This document shows positions 51,654-59,930 of a stretch of 64,000 nucleotides of DNA, piece by piece. Where the stretch lies: NCBI GenBank assembly GCA_016191085.1, contig JACPPJ010000014.1:24942-88941 (forward strand). Direction: 5' to 3'. The DNA is from Acidobacteriota bacterium (lineage in GTDB: Bacteria > Acidobacteriota > Terriglobia > 2-12-FULL-54-10). The notes beneath the pieces are model-generated. The model saw only the letters and a list, made by a program, of their open reading frames with translations. It was not told the DNA's origin and ran no database searches. A program made the translations under genes and the position numbers. The stretch's first letter is position 1. Every line of letters starts with the position of its first letter.

Positions 51654-51669
51654 TAGGTGTTAACATCTA
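51654..51669. promoter_or_regulatory. Putative repressor operator 1
   Basis: TAGGTG-TTAA-CATCTA near-perfect inverted repeat in the gam/repressor intergenic region. Confidence 0.6.
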
Positions 51670-51681
51670 AGAGTGAGCATA

Positions 51682-51697
51682 TAGGTGCAAACACCTA
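51682..51697. promoter_or_regulatory. Putative repressor operator 2
   Basis: TAGGTG-CAAA-CACCTA, perfect 6-bp half sites, centre 28 bp from operator 1. Confidence 0.65.
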
Positions 51698-51714
51698 GTT
51701 GTCAAGAGGAAAAA

Positions 51715-52449
51715 TTGGCTAAAGATTTCTCCTTGCGAATTAAGAGGTTGCGCAAAGCGCTGGGGGTCACGCAGCATGCGCTGGCGCAAAAACTCGGCGT
51801 GCTGCCGTGGGCTGTTGCTTCCTGGGAGCAAGGCCGCTGGGAGCCCTCGGGCGAGCACTACGCACATCTTGCAAAGCTCGCGCCTCCCGACGACGCACAG
51901 TTCTTCTTATCGAAAATTGGAATCGATCGCCAGATGCTGCGCTCTCTCTCGCCGGAACCGCAGCAGGTGCAGTCGCCTGAGATTCGCATCTACACTACGG
52001 AAGATTGGAAACAGGGAACCGAAGATCGTCTCCGATTTCAAATCCAGGTCCCCGTGTTACGAGACGAGGCGGCGGCAGGCACGCCGCGGGAAATCAACGA
52101 GCGGGACGTGGACAGCTTCATCGCGGTGCCATCGAAGTTCGTGCCCAGAGGTCCGGCAGCGTACACCGGAATCTATATTCGCGGCGACTCCATGGAACCC
52201 ATTCTGAGCGAGCGATTCATTGTTGTGGTAGACCACAGCAGCCGCGATCCGCTACGCCTGCGAGGACGAATGGTGGCGGCGCTGGTGCAGGACGGCGTAC
52301 TAGTAAAATGGCTGGCCCGCGAGACTCGTCGCGACAGAATCATCCTGCACTCGCAAAACTCGGCGTACGAGGACATCGTGATTGAATCTCCCGAGACCAA
52401 TCCAATCATCGGCGACATCGTTTTCTGGTGGGGAGTGCAGCGGGGCTGA
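51715..52449 (+). CDS. XRE-family repressor with S24 (LexA/CI-like) peptidase domain
   Basis: HTH 'RIKRLRKALGVTQHALAQKLGVLPWAVASWEQGRWEP'; 'GIYIRGDSMEPIL' (Ser) and 'GVLVKWLARETRRDRIILHSQNSAYEDI' (Lys); TTG start at 51715 has RBS aagagga. Confidence 0.88.
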   Translation: MAKDFSLRIKRLRKALGVTQHALAQKLGVLPWAVASWEQGRWEPSGEHYAHLAKLAPPDDAQFFLSKIGIDRQMLRSLSPEPQQVQSPEIRIYTTEDWKQGTEDRLRFQIQVPVLRDEAAAGTPREINERDVDSFIAVPSKFVPRGPAAYTGIYIRGDSMEPILSERFIVVVDHSSRDPLRLRGRMVAALVQDGVLVKWLARETRRDRIILHSQNSAYEDIVIESPETNPIIGDIVFWWGVQRG

Positions 52450-52552
52450 CAAAGACAGCTCAGGTAGCAACACCAGTCCGCCACGAAGCCGAGTCTCGAC
52501 ATGACGGGCGTCGGCTACAGTTTGCTGGTCTCAACCTGGGTCCTGGCGTTCT

Positions 52553-54028
52553 TTAGTGACCTGCGGGAACGGAGATCTTCTGACCCGTTACGACCAACCC
52601 GGCGGCGCGGCGGGCTGCCTCGCGGTAGCGCTTCATGTCGGCGTGGGCGTAAGTAGCGAGACGCTCGGCTGCCAGCGATCCTTCAGCGTGCAGAGATGTG
52701 ACTTCCCAGAAGCCTCCCAGTTCGGAGGCGACTAGATCCTTCACCAGGTGAATAATCTTAAAGCGGTCTTCGGTAGAGACTTTCTGGCTGCCGGCCAAGT
52801 ACTTCTCGAGCAGCGGCTGCGTTTCAGGGTTGTTCCAATCGTGCTCGGATGGAATCGTCACGATAATGCCGCCGGCGATGTCCTGGACTGCTTTCACCGC
52901 CTGATGGTAGTTGTCGGCGAAGAAGAACTTTGAGGCGTTGCCGATGACAGGGTCGGGATAGTACAAGCCGGTGAGCGGGTCTTTGCTTGCCTTGTAGCAA
53001 GACTGTTCACTCAGCGCCAGGATGCTTTCCGCGTACATCACCAGCCAGGCAACCTTGTCTCGGACGTGCGCCACGCGCTCGACGCCGTTGGCCTCGGCGA
53101 TCAACTGCGCCGTGCCGACGAGGAGTTCGGCGAACGGATATTTATAAGCCGCCGCCGTAACGCGGTGGTAATTAGAAAACATCGCAGCCATCGGCCCGGC
53201 AAACTGCCACTCGCCGTTCAGAAAAACACGCTCCTCCGGGATGAACACATCTTCAAAGATCACCAGCCCTTCCACCATCGACGCGCGGTTCGCGACCGGG
53301 TAGTCCACCGTGCCCTCTTCCCACGGCCCCGAGCGGCAGATGATCTTGATGCCGGGCGCATTCGCCGGGATCGCAAACGCGACGGCGTAATCGCGATCCG
53401 CCTCCGACATGGCGCGTGTGGGCAGCACGCAAAATTCGTTGGTGTATGCAGCCGTGGTGATGTGCGCCTTGGCGCCGCGCACGATGATGCCGCCCTTGGC
53501 GTCGCGCACCTTGCGAACGTATAGGTCGGGATCGGCCTGCTGCGACGGCTTCAGCGCGCGGTCGCCCTTCACATCGGTCATGGTGATCGAGATGCTGGAA
53601 TCTTCATGCTGCAGCCGACGCCGGAAAGCTTCCAATCGTTGCGCGTATTGGCTTCCCACGGCTTCGTCGCAATGGGCCGCAACGATCGCGATGGCGTTGA
53701 CGGCGTCCGAGCCGCCCTCCTTCGCGAAAGGAGGAAAACCGAAGCAGACGCGGCTCCCCGTCTCGCACAAAAGCCGCCGCCGCAACAGGTCCTCAGGAGA
53801 GCGCGGCGGGAGGAAGAACCGGCTATACGGCTCTCCGGTCTCGCTCTTCACGACTGCGAGTTCGCGCGTCTCCGGATTCTCAGCCAGCTCGTAATCGACA
53901 GCGGAGGAATCCACGCCGATCTTCAGCACCGGGTGAGTGGTCACGTCCTCAACTCGCTGTCCTTTGTAGTAAACTACGCGACCGTCCTTCAAACTATTAC
54001 GAAACTGTTCCGGAGTTCTTAGGGCCAT
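52553..54028 (-). CDS. 4-hydroxyphenylacetate 3-hydroxylase / 4-hydroxybutyryl-CoA dehydratase (AbfD)-family protein
   Basis: 'MTDVKGDRALKPSQQADPDLYVRKVRDAKGGIIVRGAKAH', 'VFEDVFIPEERVFLNGEWQFAGPMAAMFSNYHR', 'DIAGGIIVTIPSEHDW'. Confidence 0.88.
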   Translation of the reverse strand: MALRTPEQFRNSLKDGRVVYYKGQRVEDVTTHPVLKIGVDSSAVDYELAENPETRELAVVKSETGEPYSRFFLPPRSPEDLLRRRLLCETGSRVCFGFPPFAKEGGSDAVNAIAIVAAHCDEAVGSQYAQRLEAFRRRLQHEDSSISITMTDVKGDRALKPSQQADPDLYVRKVRDAKGGIIVRGAKAHITTAAYTNEFCVLPTRAMSEADRDYAVAFAIPANAPGIKIICRSGPWEEGTVDYPVANRASMVEGLVIFEDVFIPEERVFLNGEWQFAGPMAAMFSNYHRVTAAAYKYPFAELLVGTAQLIAEANGVERVAHVRDKVAWLVMYAESILALSEQSCYKASKDPLTGLYYPDPVIGNASKFFFADNYHQAVKAVQDIAGGIIVTIPSEHDWNNPETQPLLEKYLAGSQKVSTEDRFKIIHLVKDLVASELGGFWEVTSLHAEGSLAAERLATYAHADMKRYREAARRAAGLVVTGQKISVPAGH

Positions 54029-54064
54029 AGTGCGGTACTCCAGTAGTGTCCTAATTCTGCGTTG

Positions 54065-54238
54065 CTAACGACTGGACTCGACGAGTGAGCTTAGTTTGGT
54101 GGCTGCGTGGTGAAGCGAATCGAGTATTGATTCAAAGGCAGCGGCATCATCTAGATGTTTCAGTCTTAAATGAATGGCTCCCTCTTGCGCTTTCTCCACG
54201 AGCGTTAACACTATCTGCAATTCATCTGCTGCTATCAT
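54065..54238 (-). CDS. Small hypothetical ORF (57 aa, below the supplied track cutoff)
   Basis: MIAADELQIVLTLVEKAQEGAIHLRLKHLDDAAAFESILDSLHHAATKLSSLVESSR*; RBS gaggagaaagg upstream. Confidence 0.5.
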   Translation of the reverse strand: MIAADELQIVLTLVEKAQEGAIHLRLKHLDDAAAFESILDSLHHAATKLSSLVESSR

Positions 54239-54282
54239 GTTCGCCCCTTTCTCCTCTGATTCCTAAAAGTGCGTTGGCGTGA

Positions 54283-54438
54283 TTACCCTCGATCCAATTC
54301 CTTTAACTTCTTGACCATCGCATCTAAGAATTTGCTGACATTTTGGTTCTTGTCTTCCACGAGCAGCGTGCCTTCGCCTTGTGCGGTAATCGCCGCTTTT
54401 GTTAATTCCACGGCATAACTAAGTAATTGCCGATCCAT
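54283..54438 (-). CDS. Small hypothetical ORF (51 aa)
   Basis: MDRQLLSYAVELTKAAITAQGEGTLLVEDKNQNVSKFLDAMVKKLKELDRG*; RBS gaggag before ATG at 54438. Confidence 0.5.
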   Translation of the reverse strand: MDRQLLSYAVELTKAAITAQGEGTLLVEDKNQNVSKFLDAMVKKLKELDRG

Positions 54439-54486
54439 ATCGCCCACTCCTCGATGTAAGTTGTAATCAGCCGGGGGCCGGAACGT

Positions 54487-54517
54487 ACCCACGGCACAAA
54501 AAGCGTGCCGTGGCTAC
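54487..54517. repeat. REP-like hairpin (CCACGG family)
   Basis: cccacggcacaaaaagcgtgccgtggctac; 9-bp stem and CTAC foot. Confidence 0.7.
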
Positions 54518-54533
54518 AATGCGGCGCTCGGGT

Positions 54534-55448
54534 CTACTCGAAATGCATTAGCCTTTGAAATTCGTGCAGACGTGCGTCGATGTCTTCGCGCGTGAGGTGG
54601 AGCAGGCGGTCCACACCGAACTTCTCCACGGCGAAACTGCCCATCACTGAACCATAGATTATGGCGCGCCGGAACTTGGCGTGTGTGAGCCCGCCGTTGT
54701 TGCTGCCGTGCGAAGCGAGATATCCCATGAATCCTCCGGCGAAGCTGTCGCCAGCGCCCGTGGGATCGTAGACCTCTTCGAGCGGCAGCGCCGGAACGCT
54801 GAAAATCTCCTGCCCTTGGAGCATCGTCGCGCCGTTGTCGCCGCGCTTGATGACAATCGTTTCGGGACCCATGCTCTGAATCGCGCGCCCCGCCTTCAGC
54901 AGGTTGTACTCGCCGCTCAGTTGGCGCGCCTCCGAATCGTTGATGATGAGCGCGTGAATCTTGCTCAGCGTGCGAATCAGCTCGGCGCGTTTGCCCTCGA
55001 TCCAGAAGTTCATTGTATCGCCCGCGATCAGCACCGGTGATTCCATCTGGTGAGCGACGGCGAATTGCAGCTCCGGGTCAATATTGCCGAGGAACAAGAA
55101 CGGCGCCTGGCGGTAGTGCGGCGGCAATTTGGGCTGGAAAGTTGCGAACACGTTGAGCTGCGTGTCGAGCGTCTCGCGCTCGTTCATATTGGCGCTGTAC
55201 TCGCCGGCCCAGAAGAAAGTCTTACCCGCGACGCGCTCCAGTCCTTGCGTGCAGACGCCGCGCGTCAGCAACACGCTGTGGTGCTCGTCCGCGAAATCGT
55301 CCCCAACCACTCCCACCACGCGCACCGACGTAAAGTAACTCGCCGCGATGGAAAAGTACGTCGCCGACCCTCCCAGCATGCGATCTACGCACCCGTGCGG
55401 GCCGCGCACCGAATCAAAGGCTACCGATCCAACCACTACTAGACTCAT
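54534..55448 (-). CDS. PfkB-family sugar/nucleoside kinase
   Basis: 'VVVGSVAFDSVRGPHG', 'DPTGAGDSFAGGFMGYLASHG'. Confidence 0.93.
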   Translation of the reverse strand: MSLVVVGSVAFDSVRGPHGCVDRMLGGSATYFSIAASYFTSVRVVGVVGDDFADEHHSVLLTRGVCTQGLERVAGKTFFWAGEYSANMNERETLDTQLNVFATFQPKLPPHYRQAPFLFLGNIDPELQFAVAHQMESPVLIAGDTMNFWIEGKRAELIRTLSKIHALIINDSEARQLSGEYNLLKAGRAIQSMGPETIVIKRGDNGATMLQGQEIFSVPALPLEEVYDPTGAGDSFAGGFMGYLASHGSNNGGLTHAKFRRAIIYGSVMGSFAVEKFGVDRLLHLTREDIDARLHEFQRLMHFE

Positions 55449-56326
55449 TTCACCACTTCCTGAGACAGATATTTCCCGACCAACAATTTTAGCTTTTTCA
55501 GCGTCTCGTGCGGGATTTTTTCTCGCTCCGTAATCAGAGCGTATTCTAGAGTCGAGCCACAGCGGCAGTTGCGCTCAGCCGGCATCTGCTCGACCGCTTT
55601 CAACAGCAGTTTGATTGCGTTTTGAGAGTTGCTTTGCAGATTGCACATGACCTGCTGCACCGTGACCGCGTCATGCTCCGGGTGCCAGCAGTCGTAATCT
55701 GTAACCATGGCGACGGTAACATAGCAAAGCTCGGCCTCGCGAGCCAGCTTGGCTTCCTGCAGGTTGGTCATGCCGATGACGTCCATTCCCCAGGAGCGAT
55801 AGAGATTCGATTCGGCCTTGGTCGAGAATGCGGGGCCCTCCATGCACAAGTAAGTGCCGCCGCGCTTGACCGGTACATCGGCGGCCCGGCCCGCCGACTC
55901 CATCACGCCGAGCAGCGAGGAGCAGATGGGATCAGCGAACGTGACATGCGCGACGAGACCGTCGCCGAAAAACGTGTCAATACGATGGCGCGTACGGTCT
56001 ACGAACTGGTCCGGCAGCACAAAATCCATGGGCTTGTGCTCTTCCTTTAAAGATCCGACGGCGCTGAACGAAAGTATCCGCTCTACGCCCAGCACCTTGA
56101 AGGCGTAAATATTGGCTCTGAAGTTCAGCTCGCTGGGGAGGATGCGGTGCCCGCGCCCGTGCCGCGCTAGAAACGCTACGCGGCGGCCATTCAAGCTGCC
56201 AACCATGAAGGTGTCAGAAGGATCGCCCCAGGGCGTTTGCAGATCAACTTCTTCGACGCCGGATAACTCAGGCAACTGATACAGTCCGCTCCCGCCAATC
56301 ACGCCGATTTCCGCTCGTGGTGTCAT
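55445..56326 (-). CDS. mtnP: S-methyl-5'-thioadenosine phosphorylase
   Basis: 'IGVIGGSGLYQLPELSGVEEVDLQTPWGDPSD', 'FLARHGRGHRILPSELNFRANIYA', 'GMTNLQEAKLAREAELCYVTVAMVTDYDCW'; internal ATG preferred. Confidence 0.96.
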   Translation of the reverse strand: MTPRAEIGVIGGSGLYQLPELSGVEEVDLQTPWGDPSDTFMVGSLNGRRVAFLARHGRGHRILPSELNFRANIYAFKVLGVERILSFSAVGSLKEEHKPMDFVLPDQFVDRTRHRIDTFFGDGLVAHVTFADPICSSLLGVMESAGRAADVPVKRGGTYLCMEGPAFSTKAESNLYRSWGMDVIGMTNLQEAKLAREAELCYVTVAMVTDYDCWHPEHDAVTVQQVMCNLQSNSQNAIKLLLKAVEQMPAERNCRCGSTLEYALITEREKIPHETLKKLKLLVGKYLSQEVVK

Positions 56327-56356
56327 TTTCCTCCTGATGGACCGAGATTTGGCCGA

Positions 56357-56410
56357 GTAGGGACGGGCCCTCCCGGCCCGTCCCCGATGAGACGGGGCGG
56401 GAGCCCCGTC
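56357..56410. repeat. BIME-like palindrome pair (CTCCCG-loop family)
   Basis: gtag-ggacgggcc-ctccc-ggcccgtcc then gacgggg-cgggag-ccccgtc. Confidence 0.75.
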
Positions 56411-56419
56411 GCTCATTGC

Positions 56420-56848
56420 TTATGCCGATTGCACCAATTCCAGCAGGACCCCGCCCGTGCTGCGCGGATGTACAAAGACGTACTCGTGGCCGCCGGCGCC
56501 GATAGCGGGTTCCGAATTGATCAGTTGCACGCCGCTGGCACGCAGGCGCGCTATGGTGGCTCGCAGGTCCGGCACGCGCAGGCAGATATGGTGCAGCCCC
56601 TCGCCTCGCTTCGATAAGAAGCGGCCAATCGGCGAATCCGGCACAGTCGGCTCCAGCAGCTCGATGCGGCTTTCTCCCACAGGGATCATCGCCACTTTCG
56701 TTTTTTCCTGCGCTATGGTTTCGAAGCCGGAAACCTTTAGGCCAAGCGTCTGTTCGTAAAATTTCACTGCCGTTTCGAGCGACGAGACCGCGACGCCCAA
56801 GTGATCCAGGGCGAAGTTGCCGCCGATGGGCTCAATTTGCTGTGCCAT
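56420..56848 (-). CDS. mce: Methylmalonyl-CoA epimerase
   Basis: VOC fold, 'LDHLGVAVSSLETAVKFYEQTLGLKV', 'KRGEGLHHICLRVPDL', 'VFVHPRSTGGVLLELVQ'. Confidence 0.92.
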   Translation of the reverse strand: MAQQIEPIGGNFALDHLGVAVSSLETAVKFYEQTLGLKVSGFETIAQEKTKVAMIPVGESRIELLEPTVPDSPIGRFLSKRGEGLHHICLRVPDLRATIARLRASGVQLINSEPAIGAGGHEYVFVHPRSTGGVLLELVQSA

Positions 56849-57818
56849 GCCAGCCTGCTTTTTCCAGGATTTCATCCATGACTGCGTAGGGATCCTCAGT
56901 GCGCTTCGAGATACTAGAAGCGTATTGATTCAATGCGGCGTCTCCCAAAAGCTGCTGCGTCACTTGCTGGAGCAAGCGGTCGCGCAATAGTTCGAGCAGG
57001 CGTACTCGCCAAACACGTTGCCGCCGCTCGTCCCACGTACCGTTCGCTTTCGAGAACGCGATGAACCCTGAGATCGTTTCGAGCAATTCTTCAGCGCCCG
57101 TCCCACGCGTTGCGACCGTCTTGACGACTGGCGGCCGCCACGCGTCCGGCTGCGCCGCGACGTTCAGGCTCAGCGCGGCCTCGATCTCCTGCTCGACGCG
57201 GTCCGCTCCAGGTAGATCAGCTTTGTTGACAACGAATATATCTGCGATCTCCATCACGCCCGCTTTGAAGGCTTGAATGTCATCACCCAGCCCGGGCACC
57301 AATACCACCAGTGTCACATCGGCGAGCTTAGCGATTTCAACTTCGTCCTGCCCCACACCGACGGTCTCGACCAGAATGTAGTCCTTACCCGCCGCGTCCA
57401 GAACCAGAGCTGCCTCGAGCGTGGCACGCGCCAGCCCGCCGAGCGATCCGCGCGTGGCCATGCTGCGGATGTAAGCTCCCGGGTCGTTGTAATGCGACTG
57501 CATGCGAATGCGATCGCCGAGTATTGCGCCGCCGGTAAATGGGCTAGTGGGATCGATCGCGAGCACGCCGACTGTTTTGCCCTGCTTCCGCAGCGCGGAG
57601 GTCATCGCGTCAACAAGGCTGCTCTTGCCTGCGCCTCCAGAACCAGTGATGCCGATAATGACGGCGCGCCCGGTATGCGGGAAGACGGCCTGCAATAATT
57701 CCCTGACGCGCCCGTTACGGTTCTCGACAGAGGTGATGGCGCGCGAGATAGCTTTCGGATCACCGCGACGAATTCGCTCCACCCAGCTTTCGATCTCCGT
57801 TGCCACTCGCTCGTTCAT
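56832..57818 (-). CDS. meaB: Methylmalonyl-CoA mutase-associated GTPase MeaB
   Basis: 'GITGSGGAGKSSLVDAM', 'GVLAIDPTSPFTGGAILGDRIRM', 'ILVETVGVGQDEVEIA'. Confidence 0.96.
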   Translation of the reverse strand: MNERVATEIESWVERIRRGDPKAISRAITSVENRNGRVRELLQAVFPHTGRAVIIGITGSGGAGKSSLVDAMTSALRKQGKTVGVLAIDPTSPFTGGAILGDRIRMQSHYNDPGAYIRSMATRGSLGGLARATLEAALVLDAAGKDYILVETVGVGQDEVEIAKLADVTLVVLVPGLGDDIQAFKAGVMEIADIFVVNKADLPGADRVEQEIEAALSLNVAAQPDAWRPPVVKTVATRGTGAEELLETISGFIAFSKANGTWDERRQRVWRVRLLELLRDRLLQQVTQQLLGDAALNQYASSISKRTEDPYAVMDEILEKAGWHGTAN

Positions 57819-57850
57819 CGGAAGGTGCTACGATTCCTTGCCGCAACCGG

Positions 57851-57985
57851 AAGGACACGGCTTCAGCCGTGCCGATATGCCGCCGCTTTTCTCTGGGCTT
57901 TAGCCCTTAGGGTGCTGCTCCTCAGCGGCTGAAGCCGCGTTGCTTCGCGTCGTTTACGGCATGGCTGAAGCCATGCCCTTATGTC
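57851..57985. repeat. Multi-hairpin intergenic repeat, copy B
   Basis: gacacggcttcagccgtgcc, gggctttagccc, ctcagcggctgaagccg, ggcatggctgaagccatgcc in the same order as copy A (15078-15215). Confidence 0.8.
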
Positions 57986-58038
57986 CTTACGTCCTGATAC
58001 ACGTCGGAGCCGTGCTATTACATCGCAACGACGGCACC

Positions 58039-59199
58039 TCAGTCATCCGTTTCCAGCAATTGACGGGCGATGATCAGCCGTTGTATTTCGCTGGTACCCT
58101 CGCCGATGGTACACAGTTTTACATCGCGATAAAACTTCTCGACGGGATAATCTTTCAGATAACCGTAGCCGCCGTGAATCTGAAGAGCCTCTTCAACGAC
58201 CCGCACAGCCATTTCTCCTGCGAGCAGCTTGGCCATGGATGCCTCTTTGGTCGCGGGCAGACCTTGGTCTTTGAGGCTCGCTGCTTGGTCCGTCAGCAGG
58301 CGGGCGGCTTCGATTTTGGTGGCCATATCGGCCAGCTTCCAGCGAATCCCCTGGAACTCAGCCAAGGTTTTCCCGAACTGGCGCCGCTGTTGCGAATAAC
58401 GTAAAGCCGCGTCGAATGCGCCTTGCGCCATGCCGACGGCGAGAGCGGCGATTGACACACGGCCTCCGTCCAGCACCTTCAGGGCGTCTCGGAACCCTTC
58501 GCCTTCGCGGCCGAGAAGGTTTTCATGTGGGACAAGACAGTCCTCGAAAATCACCTCGGCGGTGTCGCTGGCGCACATCCCCATCTTCTCTTCTTTTTTT
58601 CCGGGCCGGAAGCCAGGTGTGCCCTTTTTAATGATGAATGCCGAGATGCCGCGGTGCCCGACGTCAAGGTTGGTGACCGCCATTGCGACGCAGACGTCGG
58701 CATAGCTGCCGTTGGTGGTGAACGTTTTCGCGCCGTTGATCAGCCAACCATCTTCGTGCCGCACAGCGCGGGTGCGCGTTCCGCCTGCATCAGAACCCGC
58801 CTCAGGCTCGGTCAAGCTCCAGCAGCCCAGTTTCTTACCGGATGCAAGTGGAGATACATACTTCCGGCGTTGCTCTTCCGTGCCGCTTTGGTAGATGTGA
58901 TTAGTACAGAGGGAATTGTGAGCGGCCACGAGCAAGCCGACAGCGCCATCGACTCTCGCCAGTTCCTGGATGACGGTTACGTATTCGATGTATCCAAGGC
59001 CAGCTCCGCCGTACTCCTCGGGGAAGATGATCCCCATCAGGCCTAACTCGCCGAGCTTGTGAATTAATTCGGGAGGAAGCGAAGCAGCCCGGTCCCACTC
59101 GCGCGAATGAGGCGCAACCTCATTCTTTGCGAACTCCCGGACCATGTTGCGAAGCTGCGCTTGTTCGGCGGTCAGTTCCACACCCATTCTAAGTATCAC
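58039..59199 (-). CDS. Acyl-CoA dehydrogenase
   Basis: '[22 protein letters not shown]', '[45 protein letters not shown]'. Confidence 0.96.
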   Translation of the reverse strand: MILRMGVELTAEQAQLRNMVREFAKNEVAPHSREWDRAASLPPELIHKLGELGLMGIIFPEEYGGAGLGYIEYVTVIQELARVDGAVGLLVAAHNSLCTNHIYQSGTEEQRRKYVSPLASGKKLGCWSLTEPEAGSDAGGTRTRAVRHEDGWLINGAKTFTTNGSYADVCVAMAVTNLDVGHRGISAFIIKKGTPGFRPGKKEEKMGMCASDTAEVIFEDCLVPHENLLGREGEGFRDALKVLDGGRVSIAALAVGMAQGAFDAALRYSQQRRQFGKTLAEFQGIRWKLADMATKIEAARLLTDQAASLKDQGLPATKEASMAKLLAGEMAVRVVEEALQIHGGYGYLKDYPVEKFYRDVKLCTIGEGTSEIQRLIIARQLLETDD

Positions 59200-59299
59200 T
59201 ATATCATCATCATCCGGGATGGGGCGGGAACAGAGGGATTACAGATTTCAATACTCGGATATTAGAATTGGCCCATTGGTGCTTGGAGTTTCTGTCAGG

Positions 59300-59920
59300 T
59301 TATAGCGACAGCGACTTTATGTATCCGTCGCGGACGGCCAACGTCACCGTCTCCTGAGTCGGTCTGCCGAAGACAGTTGCCGGATCAAATACTGTAAACA
59401 CCAGCAGGTACTCAAGGTGACGGACCTGATCTGGGGTCCGGTTGCCTTTGATGATCTGATAGTCCGCCACGCGGCCATTCTGATCGATCAAAAGCTTAAC
59501 CTCCATACACTTGATTCCGGTTTCGCCTTCAATCAGCGCGGTGGTGCGGAGGCGCGGCGCAGTTCGCAGCGTGAGGGGCACGTCGCCAGACCCGGCATGT
59601 ACCGGAACTTCAAAAATGCGAATGAAAACGCCAAAAATCAACAGAGCCGAGAGCAGACCAACGGAAGCAGGCACAGCGACCGGCTGCAGAAGCCTCTTGC
59701 AGCGCCAGCTCAATGGAACCGGCTGCGGCTTGCGTCTTTCCTGGGCAATGCGGCAGCGAATACTCGCGGTGAGGTCTGCAGGCATGGCGGATACCGGCAT
59801 CTGCCTCAGAAAAGCAGCGGCCTCATCCGAAGAAATTTCATTGCCGCGATCGTGCTCACCCGTAAACGACTCTCCTACACAGCATGTAAGGAACCGTACG
59901 TATTTTCGCAGAGTTAACAT
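59300..59920 (-). CDS. Putative anti-sigma-like membrane protein with TonB-C-like C-terminus
   Basis: Downstream of sigma factor; single TM 'VGLLSALLIFGVFIRIF'; 'MEVKLLIDQNGRVADYQIIKGN...FDPATVFGRPTQETVTLAV'. Confidence 0.6.
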   Translation of the reverse strand: MLTLRKYVRFLTCCVGESFTGEHDRGNEISSDEAAAFLRQMPVSAMPADLTASIRCRIAQERRKPQPVPLSWRCKRLLQPVAVPASVGLLSALLIFGVFIRIFEVPVHAGSGDVPLTLRTAPRLRTTALIEGETGIKCMEVKLLIDQNGRVADYQIIKGNRTPDQVRHLEYLLVFTVFDPATVFGRPTQETVTLAVRDGYIKSLSL

Positions 59921-59930
59921 GGCGATACAC

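Noticed and set aside
55445-57818. Novel methylmalonyl/methionine salvage cluster
   Set aside because: mtnP, mce and meaB are each standard and such neighbourhoods are plausible in this type of genome; nothing undescribed beyond gene order.
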